A DNA stretch of 64,000 nt from Saccharopolyspora erythraea NRRL 2338 (GTDB lineage Bacteria > Actinomycetota > Actinomycetes > Mycobacteriales > Pseudonocardiaceae), in assembly GCF_000062885.1 (NCBI RefSeq), contig NC_009142.1:7925584-7989583 (forward strand), given 5' to 3'. The first letter of the stretch is position 1, and each line of letters begins with the position of its first letter. Below, piece by piece: positions 38,620 to 48,761 of this stretch. The notes below the pieces were generated by a model. The model was not told the origin of the DNA, made no database searches, and worked only from the letters and a program-made list of their open reading frames with translations. The translations under genes were made by a program, and so were the position numbers.

Positions 38620-38661
38620 GGTCGCCGATCCTATTGCGTTGCGCCGCGGCCGCCGCACGCG

Positions 38662-38985
38662 TCAGTGCGCGGCACCGCTGAGGTTCAGTCCGATGACGCC
38701 GGCCGCGATGAGCACGATCGAGACGACCTTCAGCACCGACACGGGGTCGCCGAGCCACACCATGCCGATCACGGCGGTCAGCGCGGCACCGATGCCGACC
38801 CAGACGGCGTAGGCCGGGCCGACCGGCAGGGTCCGCATCGCCCACGCCAGGCCCGCGAAGCTGCCGGTGGCCAGCACGGCGAACCAGACCGTCGGCCACA
38901 GCCGGCTGAAGCCGTCGGACATCTTCAGCGCGATGGCCCAACCCGCTTCCAGCATCCCGGAAAGCATCAGCACGACCCAGGCCAT
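38662..38985 (-). CDS. small multidrug resistance (SMR) efflux protein
   Basis: This 107-aa protein has four helices and the SMR pattern: MAWVVLMLSGMLEAGWAIAL (with the essential Glu in MLEAGWA), PVGPAYAVWVGIGA and WLGDPVSVLKVVSI. It belongs to the SugE/Gdx-like branch, many of which export guanidinium or quaternary amines. It forms dimers in the cytoplasmic membrane. It is the first gene of a two-gene unit with a TetR regulator. Confidence 0.9.
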   Translation of the reverse strand: MAWVVLMLSGMLEAGWAIALKMSDGFSRLWPTVWFAVLATGSFAGLAWAMRTLPVGPAYAVWVGIGAALTAVIGMVWLGDPVSVLKVVSIVLIAAGVIGLNLSGAAH

Positions 38986-39410
38986 GAGTTCCTCTCACTT
39001 CCACTCGCTCGGCGACCGGTGCAGCCCCGGCCACCTCGGACTGGTACTACCGTACAAAAATTTGGTACGCATGTACCGTTCCGGTGAGGGAAGACACCGA
39101 CCGGCATCGCGGTAGATCGCTCTGGCCTGGGCCTTCAGGGCGCGAGAACGGATGGCCGCCACCGTCGCGGCGGCTCAGCGGGCCACCGGGCCAACGCCAC
39201 GCACACCGCAGGTCAGGCCGGACCGCCGGACCAACGCCTACCGCAGTCGCCTCACATCGCGGCTGCCGTGACCACCGATCCCGTCACCGGCGCCGCCGGT
39301 CCCGACCCGAGCGCCGCAGGCAGGCACGCGTCCGCCGCGCGGTTGCGAACAGCCGTCAGCTCCAGGCCGTTCTCACGGTCGGCAGCGCGACCGGGCGGCC
39401 TCCGGACCGT
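38986..39410. other. intergenic region with SMR/TetR promoter
   Basis: The first 95 bases hold the A+T-rich promoter and operator-like GTAC boxes. The remaining 330 bases up to the anti-sigma-like gene stop are G+C-rich, and I see no gene in them. Confidence 0.5.
39043..39077. promoter_or_regulatory. candidate TetR operator (GTAC boxes)
   Basis: Four GTAC boxes lie at 39043, 39052, 39065 and 39073. CGTAC and GTACG flank AAAAATTTG (39051-39069), and GGTAC and GTACC flank GCAT (39064-39077). The region is A+T-rich and sits just upstream of the SMR-TetR unit, as expected for promoter and operator. Confidence 0.55.
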
Positions 39411-40082
39411 TCAGAGACGGCCGGCGAGGCCGTCGGCGATGGCGACGAGCCGCTCCGCGAACGGCGCCTCCGTCGCGCCGTCCGGGTCGCTGCGCACCAC
39501 GAGCACCTGGCCGCTGACGGCCTTGCGGACGACCTGCTCGGTGCCGTCCGGTCGCCGGACCTCGGTCGGCTCGGCCTGCTCCGCCCCGACCGACGACGCG
39601 GGGCTGACGATCACGCTCACGTTGCCCGTCGACGCGCCCTCGGCCAGCTCGAACGCCGCCGACCGCGAGCCGGACGGGCAGGGGCCGGACGCGGACACGG
39701 CGGCCCGTCCGGCCGCCTCCGGCAGCGCGCCCACCAGGGCGTCGGCCAGCCAGGCGTCGGGGGCGCCGCACGCGGACCGCGTGCCGGGGTCGCTCATGAC
39801 GATCGGGCCGTTGGTCGGCGGCGCGGGCTGCGCGGGCGGTTTCGGGTCGGACTCGCGCAGCGAGGCGACGGTGTTCTGCTCACCGGGCGTGAACAGGCCG
39901 GTGCCGAAACCGACCCCGGCGAACAGCACCGCGGCAGCGGCGACACCACCGCCGGCGGCCGCCATCCGGCGCCGCGCGGTGATCCGGCGGGAGCCCCGCA
40001 CCACGTCGCCCTCGTCGAAGGACGCCGGTGGCGCCGAGGGCACCGCCTCGCGGAACAGCTCCTCGAGCTTGCGTTCGTCCAC
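39411..40082 (-). CDS. sigma-associated membrane protein (anti-sigma-like)
   Basis: This 223-aa protein begins VDERKLEELFREAVPSAPP with a short cytosolic part. It has one membrane helix (MAAAGGGVAAAAVLFAGVGF, about 40-60) and an extracytoplasmic domain with CGAPDAWLADAL and CPSGSRSAAFEL, giving two cysteines. GTG 40082 is chosen because GGAGGTG lies 7 bases upstream. It follows the sigma gene by 14 bases. Its layout parallels the protein at 32265-33114. Confidence 0.75.
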   Translation of the reverse strand: MDERKLEELFREAVPSAPPASFDEGDVVRGSRRITARRRMAAAGGGVAAAAVLFAGVGFGTGLFTPGEQNTVASLRESDPKPPAQPAPPTNGPIVMSDPGTRSACGAPDAWLADALVGALPEAAGRAAVSASGPCPSGSRSAAFELAEGASTGNVSVIVSPASSVGAEQAEPTEVRRPDGTEQVVRKAVSGQVLVVRSDPDGATEAPFAERLVAIADGLAGRL

Positions 40083-40096
40083 CTGACCGCACCTCC

Positions 40097-40615
40097 TCAC
40101 AACGCCGACCGGAGATCGCCGAGCTCGTCACCGAGGGCCTCGCGCAGCGCGGTGAGACCGCGCGCGCACTGGCTCTTGACCGTGCCCTCGCTGCACTTCA
40201 TGACCTCGGCCACTCCCGCGACGTCGAGTCCCTCCAGGAATCGCAGCACCAGCACCGCCCGCTGCTTCGGCGGGACCTTGCGCAGCCCGGCCAGCAGCGT
40301 CTGCCGGGTGGCCACCGCGTTGGCCACCTCTCCCGAGACCTCTGGTGCGTCCGGCAGGACCTCGGTGGAACGCTCCCGGCGCCACGGCCGCCGGGACTCG
40401 TCGATCACCGCCCGGGTCAGCGTGCGGCGCACGTAGGCGTCCAGCGCGCCCTTGTCCCGGACCTTGCGCCAATGGCGGTGCAGCGCGATGAACGCGGTCT
40501 GGGCGAGATCGTCCGCGCGGTGCCAGTCACCGCACATCATGTACGCCATCCGACGCACCGCCTCCCGCCGAGCCGCGAAGTACTCCGCGAACTCCTGCTC
40601 CTCGCGCTGGTCCAC
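40097..40615 (-). CDS. SigE-family ECF RNA polymerase sigma factor
   Basis: This 172-aa protein has region 2 (RRMAYMMCGDWHRADDLAQT, then FIALHRHWRKV) and region 4 (VPPKQRAVLVLRFLEGLDVA, KCSEGTVKSQCARGLTAL). It is paralogous to the factor at 33114-33656. GTG 40615 (MDQREEQEFAEYFAARR) has GGAGAG 6 bases upstream; the frame is open further but without signals. It is paired with a membrane regulator downstream. Confidence 0.9.
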   Translation of the reverse strand: MDQREEQEFAEYFAARREAVRRMAYMMCGDWHRADDLAQTAFIALHRHWRKVRDKGALDAYVRRTLTRAVIDESRRPWRRERSTEVLPDAPEVSGEVANAVATRQTLLAGLRKVPPKQRAVLVLRFLEGLDVAGVAEVMKCSEGTVKSQCARGLTALREALGDELGDLRSAL

Positions 40616-40789
40616 GCGGAACTCTCCGCTCGTCAGTACTGCCACCTGTTGGACGGAACGCCCGGCCCCAACCGTTGCACGGCGGACCGCGGCGATCCAG
40701 CTCACACCGGACCTTCATACCGAAGCCCGGGCCCGTGCCACACACCGGGCCGATTCCCTGAACGGGTGTTCGTGTGGTGTGATCGGTTC

Positions 40790-41812
40790 GTGACCAAAGC
40801 GGCGCCAATCGATCTCCGTTCCGACACGGTCACGCGTCCCGACGGGCAGATGTCAGCGGCGATGGCCGCGGCCGAGGTCGGCGACGACGTGCTGGACCAC
40901 GACCCGACGATGCGCGCGCTGGAGGAGAAGGCCGCCGGCCTCCTCGGCACCGCGGCCGCCCTGTGGGTGCCCAGCGGCACCATGGGCAACCTGATCGCGC
41001 TCTCCCTGCACCTCCAGCGCGGCGACCGGTTCCTCGCCCCGCGCGGCGCGCACGTGCTCGACTTCGAGCTCGGCACCGCGGCCTGGCTGGCGGGCGGCAT
41101 GCCGCAACCGCTGGAGTGGAACGCGGGACCGGGGCGCCCCACGGCGGACCTAATCCGGACCTACACCGTTCAGAGCGCGCGCTACGACGCACTGCACACG
41201 ACGCTGCTGTGCCTGGAGAACACCCACAACGGCGCGGGCGGGGCGGTCATCCCGCCGCACGAGCACGCGCTGCTCGCCGCCGCGGCCCGCGACGGCGGCC
41301 TGCGCGTCCACCTCGACGGGGCGCGGCTGTGGAACGCGGCGGTTTCCCTGGAGTTGCCGCCCGCCGCCCTCACCGTCGGCGTCGACACCGTGCAGGCGTG
41401 CCTGAGCAAGGGGCTCGGCGCGCCGGTCGGCTCGGTGGTGGCCGGGTCGACGGAGTTCGTCACCGAGGCGCGGCGGATGCGCAAGATGCTCGGCGGCGGC
41501 GTCCGCCAGGGCGGGGTGCTCGCGGCCGCGGGCCTGGTGGCGCTGGAGCGCATCGACTCGCTGGCCGAGGACCACGGCAACGCGCGGCTGCTGGCCGAAG
41601 GGCTCGCCGAACGCGGCTGGGACGTGTCGACCCCGCAGACCAACATCGTGCTCGCGGGGGTCCCCGACGTCGGCCGCACCCTGGAGCGGCTGCGCAAGGC
41701 CGGCGTGCTGGCCGTGCCGATGAACGGCCAGGTCCGGTTCGTCACCCACCGCGACGTCGGCAAGGCGACGATCGAGGAGGCGCTGCGCCGGATCGGCCGG
41801 TCGGACCGATGA
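40790..41812 (+). CDS. ltaE: low-specificity L-threonine aldolase
   Basis: This 340-aa PLP enzyme splits threonine or allo-threonine to glycine and acetaldehyde. It shows IDLRSDTVTRPDGQMSAAMA, DHDPTMRALEEKAA, LWVPSGTMGNLIAL, LENTHNGAGGAVIP and HLDGARLWNAA. The PLP lysine is in CLSKGLGAPVGS (Lys207). GTG 40790 gives the family-typical start but has only a weak ribosome site. Its ATGA overlap with the next gene shows co-translation. Glycine feeds purine synthesis, which may be incidental. Confidence 0.93.
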   Translation: MTKAAPIDLRSDTVTRPDGQMSAAMAAAEVGDDVLDHDPTMRALEEKAAGLLGTAAALWVPSGTMGNLIALSLHLQRGDRFLAPRGAHVLDFELGTAAWLAGGMPQPLEWNAGPGRPTADLIRTYTVQSARYDALHTTLLCLENTHNGAGGAVIPPHEHALLAAAARDGGLRVHLDGARLWNAAVSLELPPAALTVGVDTVQACLSKGLGAPVGSVVAGSTEFVTEARRMRKMLGGGVRQGGVLAAAGLVALERIDSLAEDHGNARLLAEGLAERGWDVSTPQTNIVLAGVPDVGRTLERLRKAGVLAVPMNGQVRFVTHRDVGKATIEEALRRIGRSDR

Positions 41813-42453
41813 GCCGGGCCGGATCGCGAGCGTCGGCCGACGGGGAGGTCGGAGTGCTGCGCTGGGTGGTCTTCGACTACGGCGAGGTGATCAGCGTGCG
41901 GACGCGGGCGCTGCCGGAGCTGGCCGCGATGCTGGGCACCGACCCGGAGTCGTTCGAGACGGCCTACTTCGCCGAACGGGTCGCCTACGACCGGGGCGGC
42001 ACGGACACCGACTACTGGCGCGCGGTGGGCGCGCACTTCGACGTCGAGGTCGACGACACCCGCGTCGAGGCCCTGACCGGCACCGACACCGAGGGCTGGC
42101 TGGACACCGACACCGAGACGCTGCGCCTCATCGACGAGCTCGTGGACGCCGGGGTGACCCTGGCGCTGCTGTCCAACGCGCCATCGACCTTCGCCCGCGT
42201 GGCCGAGCAGCAGCCGTGGGCGCGCAACTTCGAGCACCTGGTGTTCTCCGGCGACCTGCGGCTGGGCAAGCCGGACGCGGCGATCTACCTGCACCTGCTG
42301 GACACCATCGCGGCCCGGCCGAAGGACTGCCTGTTCTTCGACGACCGGCGGGAGAACATCGACGCGGCGCGTGAGGCGGGCCTGCACGCCGAGACCTGGA
42401 CCGGCGCGGAGGCGGCCCGCCGGAAGCTGCGGGAGCTGGGCGTTCTGGGCTAG
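41809..42453 (+). CDS. HAD-superfamily hydrolase-like protein
   Basis: This 214-aa protein has motif I FDYGEVI, motif II LLSNAPS, motif III Lys in LGKPDAAIY and motif IV FFDDRRENID. It resembles the sEH N-terminal/HAD-IA type. Motif I has Gly two residues after the nucleophile Asp, where phosphatases have the acid Asp, so classical phosphatase activity is doubtful. ATG 41809 overlaps the ltaE stop. GTG at residue 16 (VLRWVVFDYG) is an alternative start. Confidence 0.85.
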   Translation: MSRAGSRASADGEVGVLRWVVFDYGEVISVRTRALPELAAMLGTDPESFETAYFAERVAYDRGGTDTDYWRAVGAHFDVEVDDTRVEALTGTDTEGWLDTDTETLRLIDELVDAGVTLALLSNAPSTFARVAEQQPWARNFEHLVFSGDLRLGKPDAAIYLHLLDTIAARPKDCLFFDDRRENIDAAREAGLHAETWTGAEAARRKLRELGVLG

Positions 42454-42463
42454 CGGCGCCTGG

Positions 42464-42625
42464 TCACTTGATCTGCTTGCGGTCGCGCGCCCAGCCCAGC
42501 GCCGCCGTGGCGACGAACAGCACGCCGCCGATGACGGCGAGCCAGAACAGGCCCTTGACGACCACGCCGGCCACCGAGATCACGAGCCACAGCAACAGCA
42601 GCCCGCCGATCACCTTCCACAACAT
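42464..42625 (-). CDS. small two-helix membrane protein
   Basis: This 53-aa protein has two predicted membrane helices (WKVIGGLLLLWLVISVAGVV and WLAVIGGVLFVATAALGWA) and a basic tail DRKQIK. ATG 42625 has GAGGTGG 6 bases upstream, which favours it over an upstream in-frame start at 42721. Small proteins of this kind are common in actinobacteria. No function is known. Confidence 0.65.
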   Translation of the reverse strand: MLWKVIGGLLLLWLVISVAGVVVKGLFWLAVIGGVLFVATAALGWARDRKQIK

Positions 42626-42798
42626 CCGAAGCCACCTCAACTCGGCCGACAGCGGCCCCGAGCGGACCGTACGTCCAGCCTGCCAGAGGAACCGGCTCGC
42701 GCGACCGCCCCGAACCGACATTCCGGGAAAACTCAGGGTTCTCGGGGTCGCCCCGGCCAGCCCCCTCTGACCAGCGGTGTTCCGGCCGCCGGGCCGCG

Positions 42799-43965
42799 TC
42801 AGCGGCGGAGCCAGGTCGCCAGCCGGGCCAGGGCCTCGGAGATGTCGGCCGTGCTGCCCGCGAAGGACATCCGGACGAAGCGGTGGCCGTCGACCGGGTC
42901 GAAGTCGATGCCGGGGACCACCGCGACGCCGGTGTCCTCGAGCAGCCTGCGGCAGAACGCCATCGAGTCCTCGGCGAGGTGGCCGATGTCGGCGTAGACG
43001 TAGAAGGCGCCGTCGGCGGGGGCGACCCGGGTGATGCCGAGCTCGGCGAGCCCGGCCAGCAGCAGCTCACGGTTGGTCCGGTAGACCTGCACGTGGGCGC
43101 TGACCTCCTCGTAGGCGTCGGAGGTGAACGCGCCCAGCGCGCCGTACTGCGACAGCGCGGGCGGGCACAGCGTGAAGTTGCCGGTCAGCGAGTCGACCGC
43201 GCGCAGCAGCCCGGGCGGCACCAGCATCCAGCCCAGCCGCCAGCCCGTCATGCACCACAGCTTCGAGAAGCTGTTGACCACGATCGCCTCGCGGGAGAAC
43301 TCCCACGCGGTGTGCAGCGGCTCCTCGTAGCTGATGCCGTGGTACAGCTCGTCGCTGATCAGCCGCACGTCGTTGCGCTCGCACCAGGCGGCCAGCTCGG
43401 CCAGCTCGCGCTTCGCCAGCACCGTGCCGGTCGGGTTGGCGGGGCTGGCCACGACGAGTCCGCGCACCGGCTCGTCCAGCGCCTCGAGCATCTCCACCGT
43501 GGGCTGGAACCGGGTCGACTCGTCGCACGGCAGCTCGACGACCTCGCAGCCGAGGGCGGCGAGGATGTTGCGGTAGGCGGGGTAGCCGGGCCTGGCCAGC
43601 GCGACCCGGTCACCGGCGTCGAAGGCGGCCAGGAACGCCAGCAGGAAGGCGCCCGAGGCACCGGTGGTGACCACGACGTCGCCCGCCTCGGCGGACACGT
43701 CGTAGGTGCGGTTGTAGTGCCCGGCGATGGCCTCGCGCAGCTCGGCGAGGCCGAGCTGCTCGGTGTAGCCGAGCGGGTGGCGGTGCAGCGCGTCGGCAGC
43801 GGCGTCCCGCACCGCCCGCGGGGCCGGCGAGGACGGCTGACCCGCGGCCAGCGACACGACGTCGCCGCGGGTGCGCTGCCGGGCCGCCGCGGCGGACACG
43901 ACCTCCATCACGTGGAACGGCGGGACGTCGGCCCTGGTGGCGGCGGCGAGCAACGAGTCTGGCAT
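42799..43965 (-). CDS. PLP-dependent class I/II aminotransferase
   Basis: This 388-aa fold-type I enzyme shows PLGYTEQLGLAELREAIAGH, ASPANPTG, LISDELYHGISYE, and the Schiff-base lysine in NSFSKLWCMTGWRLGWML. The C-terminal Arg is in HRFVRMSFAGS. It belongs to the aspartate/aromatic aminotransferase group; the substrate cannot be fixed from sequence. ATG 43965 (MPDSLLAAATRADVPPF) is the natural start. The frame extends upstream without support. Confidence 0.9.
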   Translation of the reverse strand: MPDSLLAAATRADVPPFHVMEVVSAAAARQRTRGDVVSLAAGQPSSPAPRAVRDAAADALHRHPLGYTEQLGLAELREAIAGHYNRTYDVSAEAGDVVVTTGASGAFLLAFLAAFDAGDRVALARPGYPAYRNILAALGCEVVELPCDESTRFQPTVEMLEALDEPVRGLVVASPANPTGTVLAKRELAELAAWCERNDVRLISDELYHGISYEEPLHTAWEFSREAIVVNSFSKLWCMTGWRLGWMLVPPGLLRAVDSLTGNFTLCPPALSQYGALGAFTSDAYEEVSAHVQVYRTNRELLLAGLAELGITRVAPADGAFYVYADIGHLAEDSMAFCRRLLEDTGVAVVPGIDFDPVDGHRFVRMSFAGSTADISEALARLATWLRR

Positions 43966-44244
43966 GGCCCCAGCGTGCCAGGCTCCGCACGGCACTCCAA
44001 CGCCCAGTCCCGCACCGCGGCCTCCGAGCGGAGCAACGCTCCGACGGAGCGGACGTAGTCCCAGGGCGTCGAGCGGCCGGACCGGCGAGCACGGGCAGCG
44101 GCCGACTCGAACGGCGGGTAGAGAGACCGGACGGCTCACGAACCGGGTGGGCCGGACCGCCGGCTCGGCACCGGCACGCCGGGGAACGCCGTCCCAGGCA
44201 GGGCGAGCGGGTGCGGCCGCGGTGTGCCCGCGGCCGGCGTCCGG

Positions 44245-45462
44245 TCAGTAGCCCCGGTAGCCGCCGCCCTGCGACATCGACTTCAGCCCCGGGTGGCCTT
44301 CGAAGCCGCCGTAGCGGGAGAAGGTGTAGCGGACACCGGCGATGATGTTGTCCACCGGGTTGTAGATGTCGTCGTGGCCGGGCAGCTTGTACGACTGGAA
44401 GGTCGGGTCGATGCACTGCATCAGGCCCTTGGACGGCGTGCCCTTGGCGGCGTTGGAATCCCAGTTGTTGATGGCGTGCGGGTTTCCGCCGGACTCCTTC
44501 TCGATGATCGTCCAGATCTCGTCGATGTTCTCCTCGGTCACCGGGATGCCGTTGGCCTGCAGGATCTTGATCGCCTCGCGGATCCATTCCTCCACGTTGC
44601 CCGGGGGCGGTCCGCCGCTCGGCGGCCCACCGCTCGGGCCGAGGCCACCGGCTCCGCCACCACCACCGCCGGAGCCGGAGTCCGATCCGCCGCCTCCGCC
44701 GGATCCGCCCGAGCCACCGGAACCGCCTGAACCGGAGCCGCCGGAGCCGGAACCCGACTCACCCGAAGGACCCGTGCTCTGCGGGTTGGACGTCGCGGGC
44801 GGTGGAGGCGGGATCATGTCCCAGTCGACCTTGCGGCCCGGCGCCGGGGTGAAGCTCTCGTCACCTGTCTTCGGCAGCTTCGAGAAGACGTCGGCCATCC
44901 CGGCCGCGGCACCGCTCAGCTCACCCTGCACCGCACCCAGCCCCTGGTTGGCCTCGGCGATCTTGGTGCGTGCCTCGCCCGCATGCTGCCGCATGGCCCG
45001 CCTGATGGTGTCGTCGCGCTCCTGCGCCGCCCGCTTCTCGGCTTCCTCATCGTCGCCCGCGGCCCGGACCGCCTTCTGGTAGTCCTGCTCGGCGCGCCTG
45101 GCATCGGCCAGCGCGCGCTCGCCGATCGCGTTCACCGCCTCCCTGGCTGTCTCCACGACCTGCGCCGCGCGGTCCAGCGCCGCCGCCGAGCTCTCCACCG
45201 ACTGCCGCGCGGTGTCGAATGCGCCGGTCAGCTTGCCCATGTAGGCGACGAAGGCGTCGGCGGAGGCGCCGCCCCACGCCCCGTCCAGCCCGGTGACCGC
45301 GAGCGAGAGGTCCTGTCCGCTCTCGCCCGTCTTGCCCGCCGACTCGCGCCACCTGGTGCCGATCTGGCGGATCTCGCCCGGCCGGCTGTTCTCGATCCTG
45401 CGCACCTGCTCCGCGAGCTCGCCGCCGCCCGGCAGGCCCGCGATCTCCCCGGATATCCCCAT
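44245..45462 (-). CDS. WXG100-like/lytic transglycosylase fusion, probable type VII effector
   Basis: This 405-aa protein has no signal peptide. Residues 1-110 form a WXG100-like helical hairpin (GLDGAWGGASADAFVAYMG). A charged coiled coil reaches 195. A Pro/Gly/Ser linker (about 215-290, with repeated SGG) leads to a C-terminal SLT domain. The catalytic Glu is Glu323 in IEKESGGNP, with GLMQCIDPTFQ and NPVDNIIAGVRY typical of transglycosylases. It should be exported by an ESX system and cut peptidoglycan. The small partner gene lies 9 bases upstream on the same strand. Confidence 0.85.
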   Translation of the reverse strand: MGISGEIAGLPGGGELAEQVRRIENSRPGEIRQIGTRWRESAGKTGESGQDLSLAVTGLDGAWGGASADAFVAYMGKLTGAFDTARQSVESSAAALDRAAQVVETAREAVNAIGERALADARRAEQDYQKAVRAAGDDEEAEKRAAQERDDTIRRAMRQHAGEARTKIAEANQGLGAVQGELSGAAAGMADVFSKLPKTGDESFTPAPGRKVDWDMIPPPPPATSNPQSTGPSGESGSGSGGSGSGGSGGSGGSGGGGGSDSGSGGGGGGAGGLGPSGGPPSGGPPPGNVEEWIREAIKILQANGIPVTEENIDEIWTIIEKESGGNPHAINNWDSNAAKGTPSKGLMQCIDPTFQSYKLPGHDDIYNPVDNIIAGVRYTFSRYGGFEGHPGLKSMSQGGGYRGY

Positions 45463-45471
45463 CGGCCCGCC

Positions 45472-45774
45472 TCAGGCCCGCATCGACTCGGCGTTGGCCG
45501 CGTCGACGTCGTCGACGTCGGTGCGGACCGCGTCCAGCGCGGAGCCGGCGCTGCGCAGCAGTTGCTCAGCCGCGTCGAACTGCTGCTTGGCCGTGATGTC
45601 GAAGTTCCTGATCGCCGAGGCGATCGCGCCCGCCGCATCCAGCTCGCCGAAGATCGCCGCGTCCACGTGCTGGTGCTCGAAACCGTCGCCGATCGCGCCG
45701 ACCGGCCCCGCTTTGGAGTCCAGCGCCGCACGGCAGTCGTCCAGCGCCTCCATGTTGTAACCAGCTCTGGTCAC
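45472..45774 (-). CDS. small type VII secretion target (EspC/WXG100-like)
   Basis: This 100-aa helical protein contains YNMEALDDCRAALDSKAGPV, FDITAKQQFDAAEQLLRSA and ALDAVRTDVDDVDAANAES. It lacks a WxG motif but fits the size, helicity and gene position of EspC or DUF-type ESX partners. GTG 45774 has GGAG 7-8 bases upstream. It is the first gene of a two-gene unit with the transglycosylase and likely forms a heterodimer with its N-terminal hairpin. Confidence 0.7.
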   Translation of the reverse strand: MTRAGYNMEALDDCRAALDSKAGPVGAIGDGFEHQHVDAAIFGELDAAGAIASAIRNFDITAKQQFDAAEQLLRSAGSALDAVRTDVDDVDAANAESMRA

Positions 45775-45856
45775 AATCGCTCTCCTGGATTTTTCCGCCG
45801 ATGACGCGAAACGATCCGCGGCGGAGATCGGATCCCCAGCTCATGCATACCAAAAC

Positions 45857-45900
45857 GAACCGCCCGGCGACCGGGATTTCCCGGAATCGCCGAGCGGTTC
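45857..45900 (-). terminator. hairpin terminator of purD
   Basis: The 14-base arms at 45857-45870 and 45887-45900 pair with one mismatch. An inner CCGGGA/TCCCGG-like stem extends them. The minus-strand sequence after the hairpin is GTTTTGG. Confidence 0.75.
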
Positions 45901-45993
45901 ACTCGTTTCGCGGCGCCGTTTCCGCCGCGCCGTCGCGGCTTTCTCGCCGGTTATGCGATTTTCGCGCTGTTCTCCCGTTTTCGGCGGGTGCGC

Positions 45994-47256
<1,263 letters not shown>

Positions 47257-47527
47257 GGGCGCAGCGTAGAACTTCCGGTGCCGCGGGCGAGCCCTGCCCC
47301 CGTTCAGGTGTGTCGGATCGGACATCCGGCGCAAGCCGGGCGCCGCCGGAGTGGCCGGTGTCACCTGTTCAGCTCCCCGTCCCCGCCCCGGCCGGCACTG
47401 TTCACCCACCGGTCGGCGCCGGTCCCACTCCCGGTGGGCGAATGGTCGCTTGCACCGGTTCGGGTTGGGCGCGAGCCTTGATCGTCGACCGGCGCGAGGC
47501 CGCCGGAGCACACACGGAGGTCCAAAC

Positions 47528-48631
47528 ATGATCCGGGCACGTCTGACGGCGCTGGCCGTCGCGGGAGCCGCGGTGCTGGGCACGGTGGTCCAGCTTCCCG
47601 CGAGCGCGGCCCCCTCCCAGCCGGGCGACCGCATCGAGGTCTTCGGGCACCGCGGCGCCTCCGGGTACCGCCCCGAGCACACCCTCGCCTCCTACGAGCT
47701 GGCGGCCCGGATGGGCGCCGACTACATCGAGCCCGACCTGGTGCCCACCAAGGACGGCGTGCTGGTGTCCCGGCACGAGAACGAGATCAGCGGCACCACC
47801 GACGTCGCCCGGCGCCCGGAGTTCGCCGACCGCCGGACCACCAAGGTCATCGACGGCCAGGAGCTGACCGGCTGGTTCACCGAGGACTTCACGCTGGCGG
47901 AGCTCAAGACGCTGCGCGCCGTCGAGCGCATCCCCGACATCCGCCCCAACAACACCGTCTACGACGGCCGCTGGCAGGTGCCCACGTTCCAGGAGGTGCT
48001 GGACCTGCGGGCCCGGCTGTCCAAGGAGCTGGGCCGCGAGATCGGCGTCGCGCCCGAGACCAAGCACCCCAGCTACTTCGCCCGAATCGGCCTGCCGCTG
48101 GAGCCGGGCGTGGTGCAGACCCTCGACCGCAACGGGCTGAACAAGCGGCAGGCGAAGGTCGTGGTGCAGTCCTTCGAGGTGGGCAACCTCAAGCGGCTCG
48201 ACGAGTCGCTGGAGGTGGGGCTGGTCCAGCTCATCAGCAACAGCGGCGCGCCGCAGGACTTCGTCGAGGCCGGGGACCCGCGCACCTACGCCGACCTGGT
48301 CAAGCCCGAGGGGCTGCGGGAGATCGCGGGCTACGCCGACGTCATCGGCCCGGACACCAAGGTGGTCCTGCCGGTCGACGACCAGGGCCGGCTCACCGAG
48401 CCGACCACCGTCGTCGCCGACGCCCACGCGGCGGGCCTGCAGGTCGTGCCGTACACGGTGCGCGCCGAGAACCACTTCCTGCCCGCGGACTTCCGCTCCT
48501 CGGACGTGCCGTCGGCCTACGGCGACGTGTTCGGCTTCTACGCCGCGCTGTTCGCCCAGGACATCGACGGCATCTTCGCCGACCACCCGGACACCGCCGT
48601 CATCGCGCGCGACGAGCACGCCGGGCGCTGA
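47528..48631 (+). CDS. secreted glycerophosphodiester phosphodiesterase
   Basis: This 367-aa precursor has a signal peptide ([20 protein letters not shown]...ASA, about 28). The GDPD barrel follows, with [49 protein letters not shown] and [11 protein letters not shown]. This is the GlpQ-type extracellular enzyme that releases glycerol 3-phosphate from deacylated phospholipids or teichoic acids. GGAGG lies 7 bases before ATG 47528. Its terminator is a perfect 12-bp hairpin. Confidence 0.92.
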   Translation: MIRARLTALAVAGAAVLGTVVQLPASAAPSQPGDRIEVFGHRGASGYRPEHTLASYELAARMGADYIEPDLVPTKDGVLVSRHENEISGTTDVARRPEFADRRTTKVIDGQELTGWFTEDFTLAELKTLRAVERIPDIRPNNTVYDGRWQVPTFQEVLDLRARLSKELGREIGVAPETKHPSYFARIGLPLEPGVVQTLDRNGLNKRQAKVVVQSFEVGNLKRLDESLEVGLVQLISNSGAPQDFVEAGDPRTYADLVKPEGLREIAGYADVIGPDTKVVLPVDDQGRLTEPTTVVADAHAAGLQVVPYTVRAENHFLPADFRSSDVPSAYGDVFGFYAALFAQDIDGIFADHPDTAVIARDEHAGR

Positions 48632-48637
48632 GGCCGT

Positions 48638-48669
48638 CCTCGGCGCGGCGCCCCGGTGCCGCGCCGAGG
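48638..48669 (+). terminator. hairpin terminator of the GDPD gene
   Basis: CCTCGGCGCGGC and GCCGCGCCGAGG are perfect 12-base complements around an 8-base loop. The hairpin starts 7 bases after the stop codon. Confidence 0.8.
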
Positions 48670-48761
48670 GCCCCGTCCGCATCGCGGACCTCCGGCCGCG
48701 GCAAGAGCCACCGGGCGCCTCCCGTGCGTAGCCTGTCCACCGTGGACGGAGGTGGTGCGCG

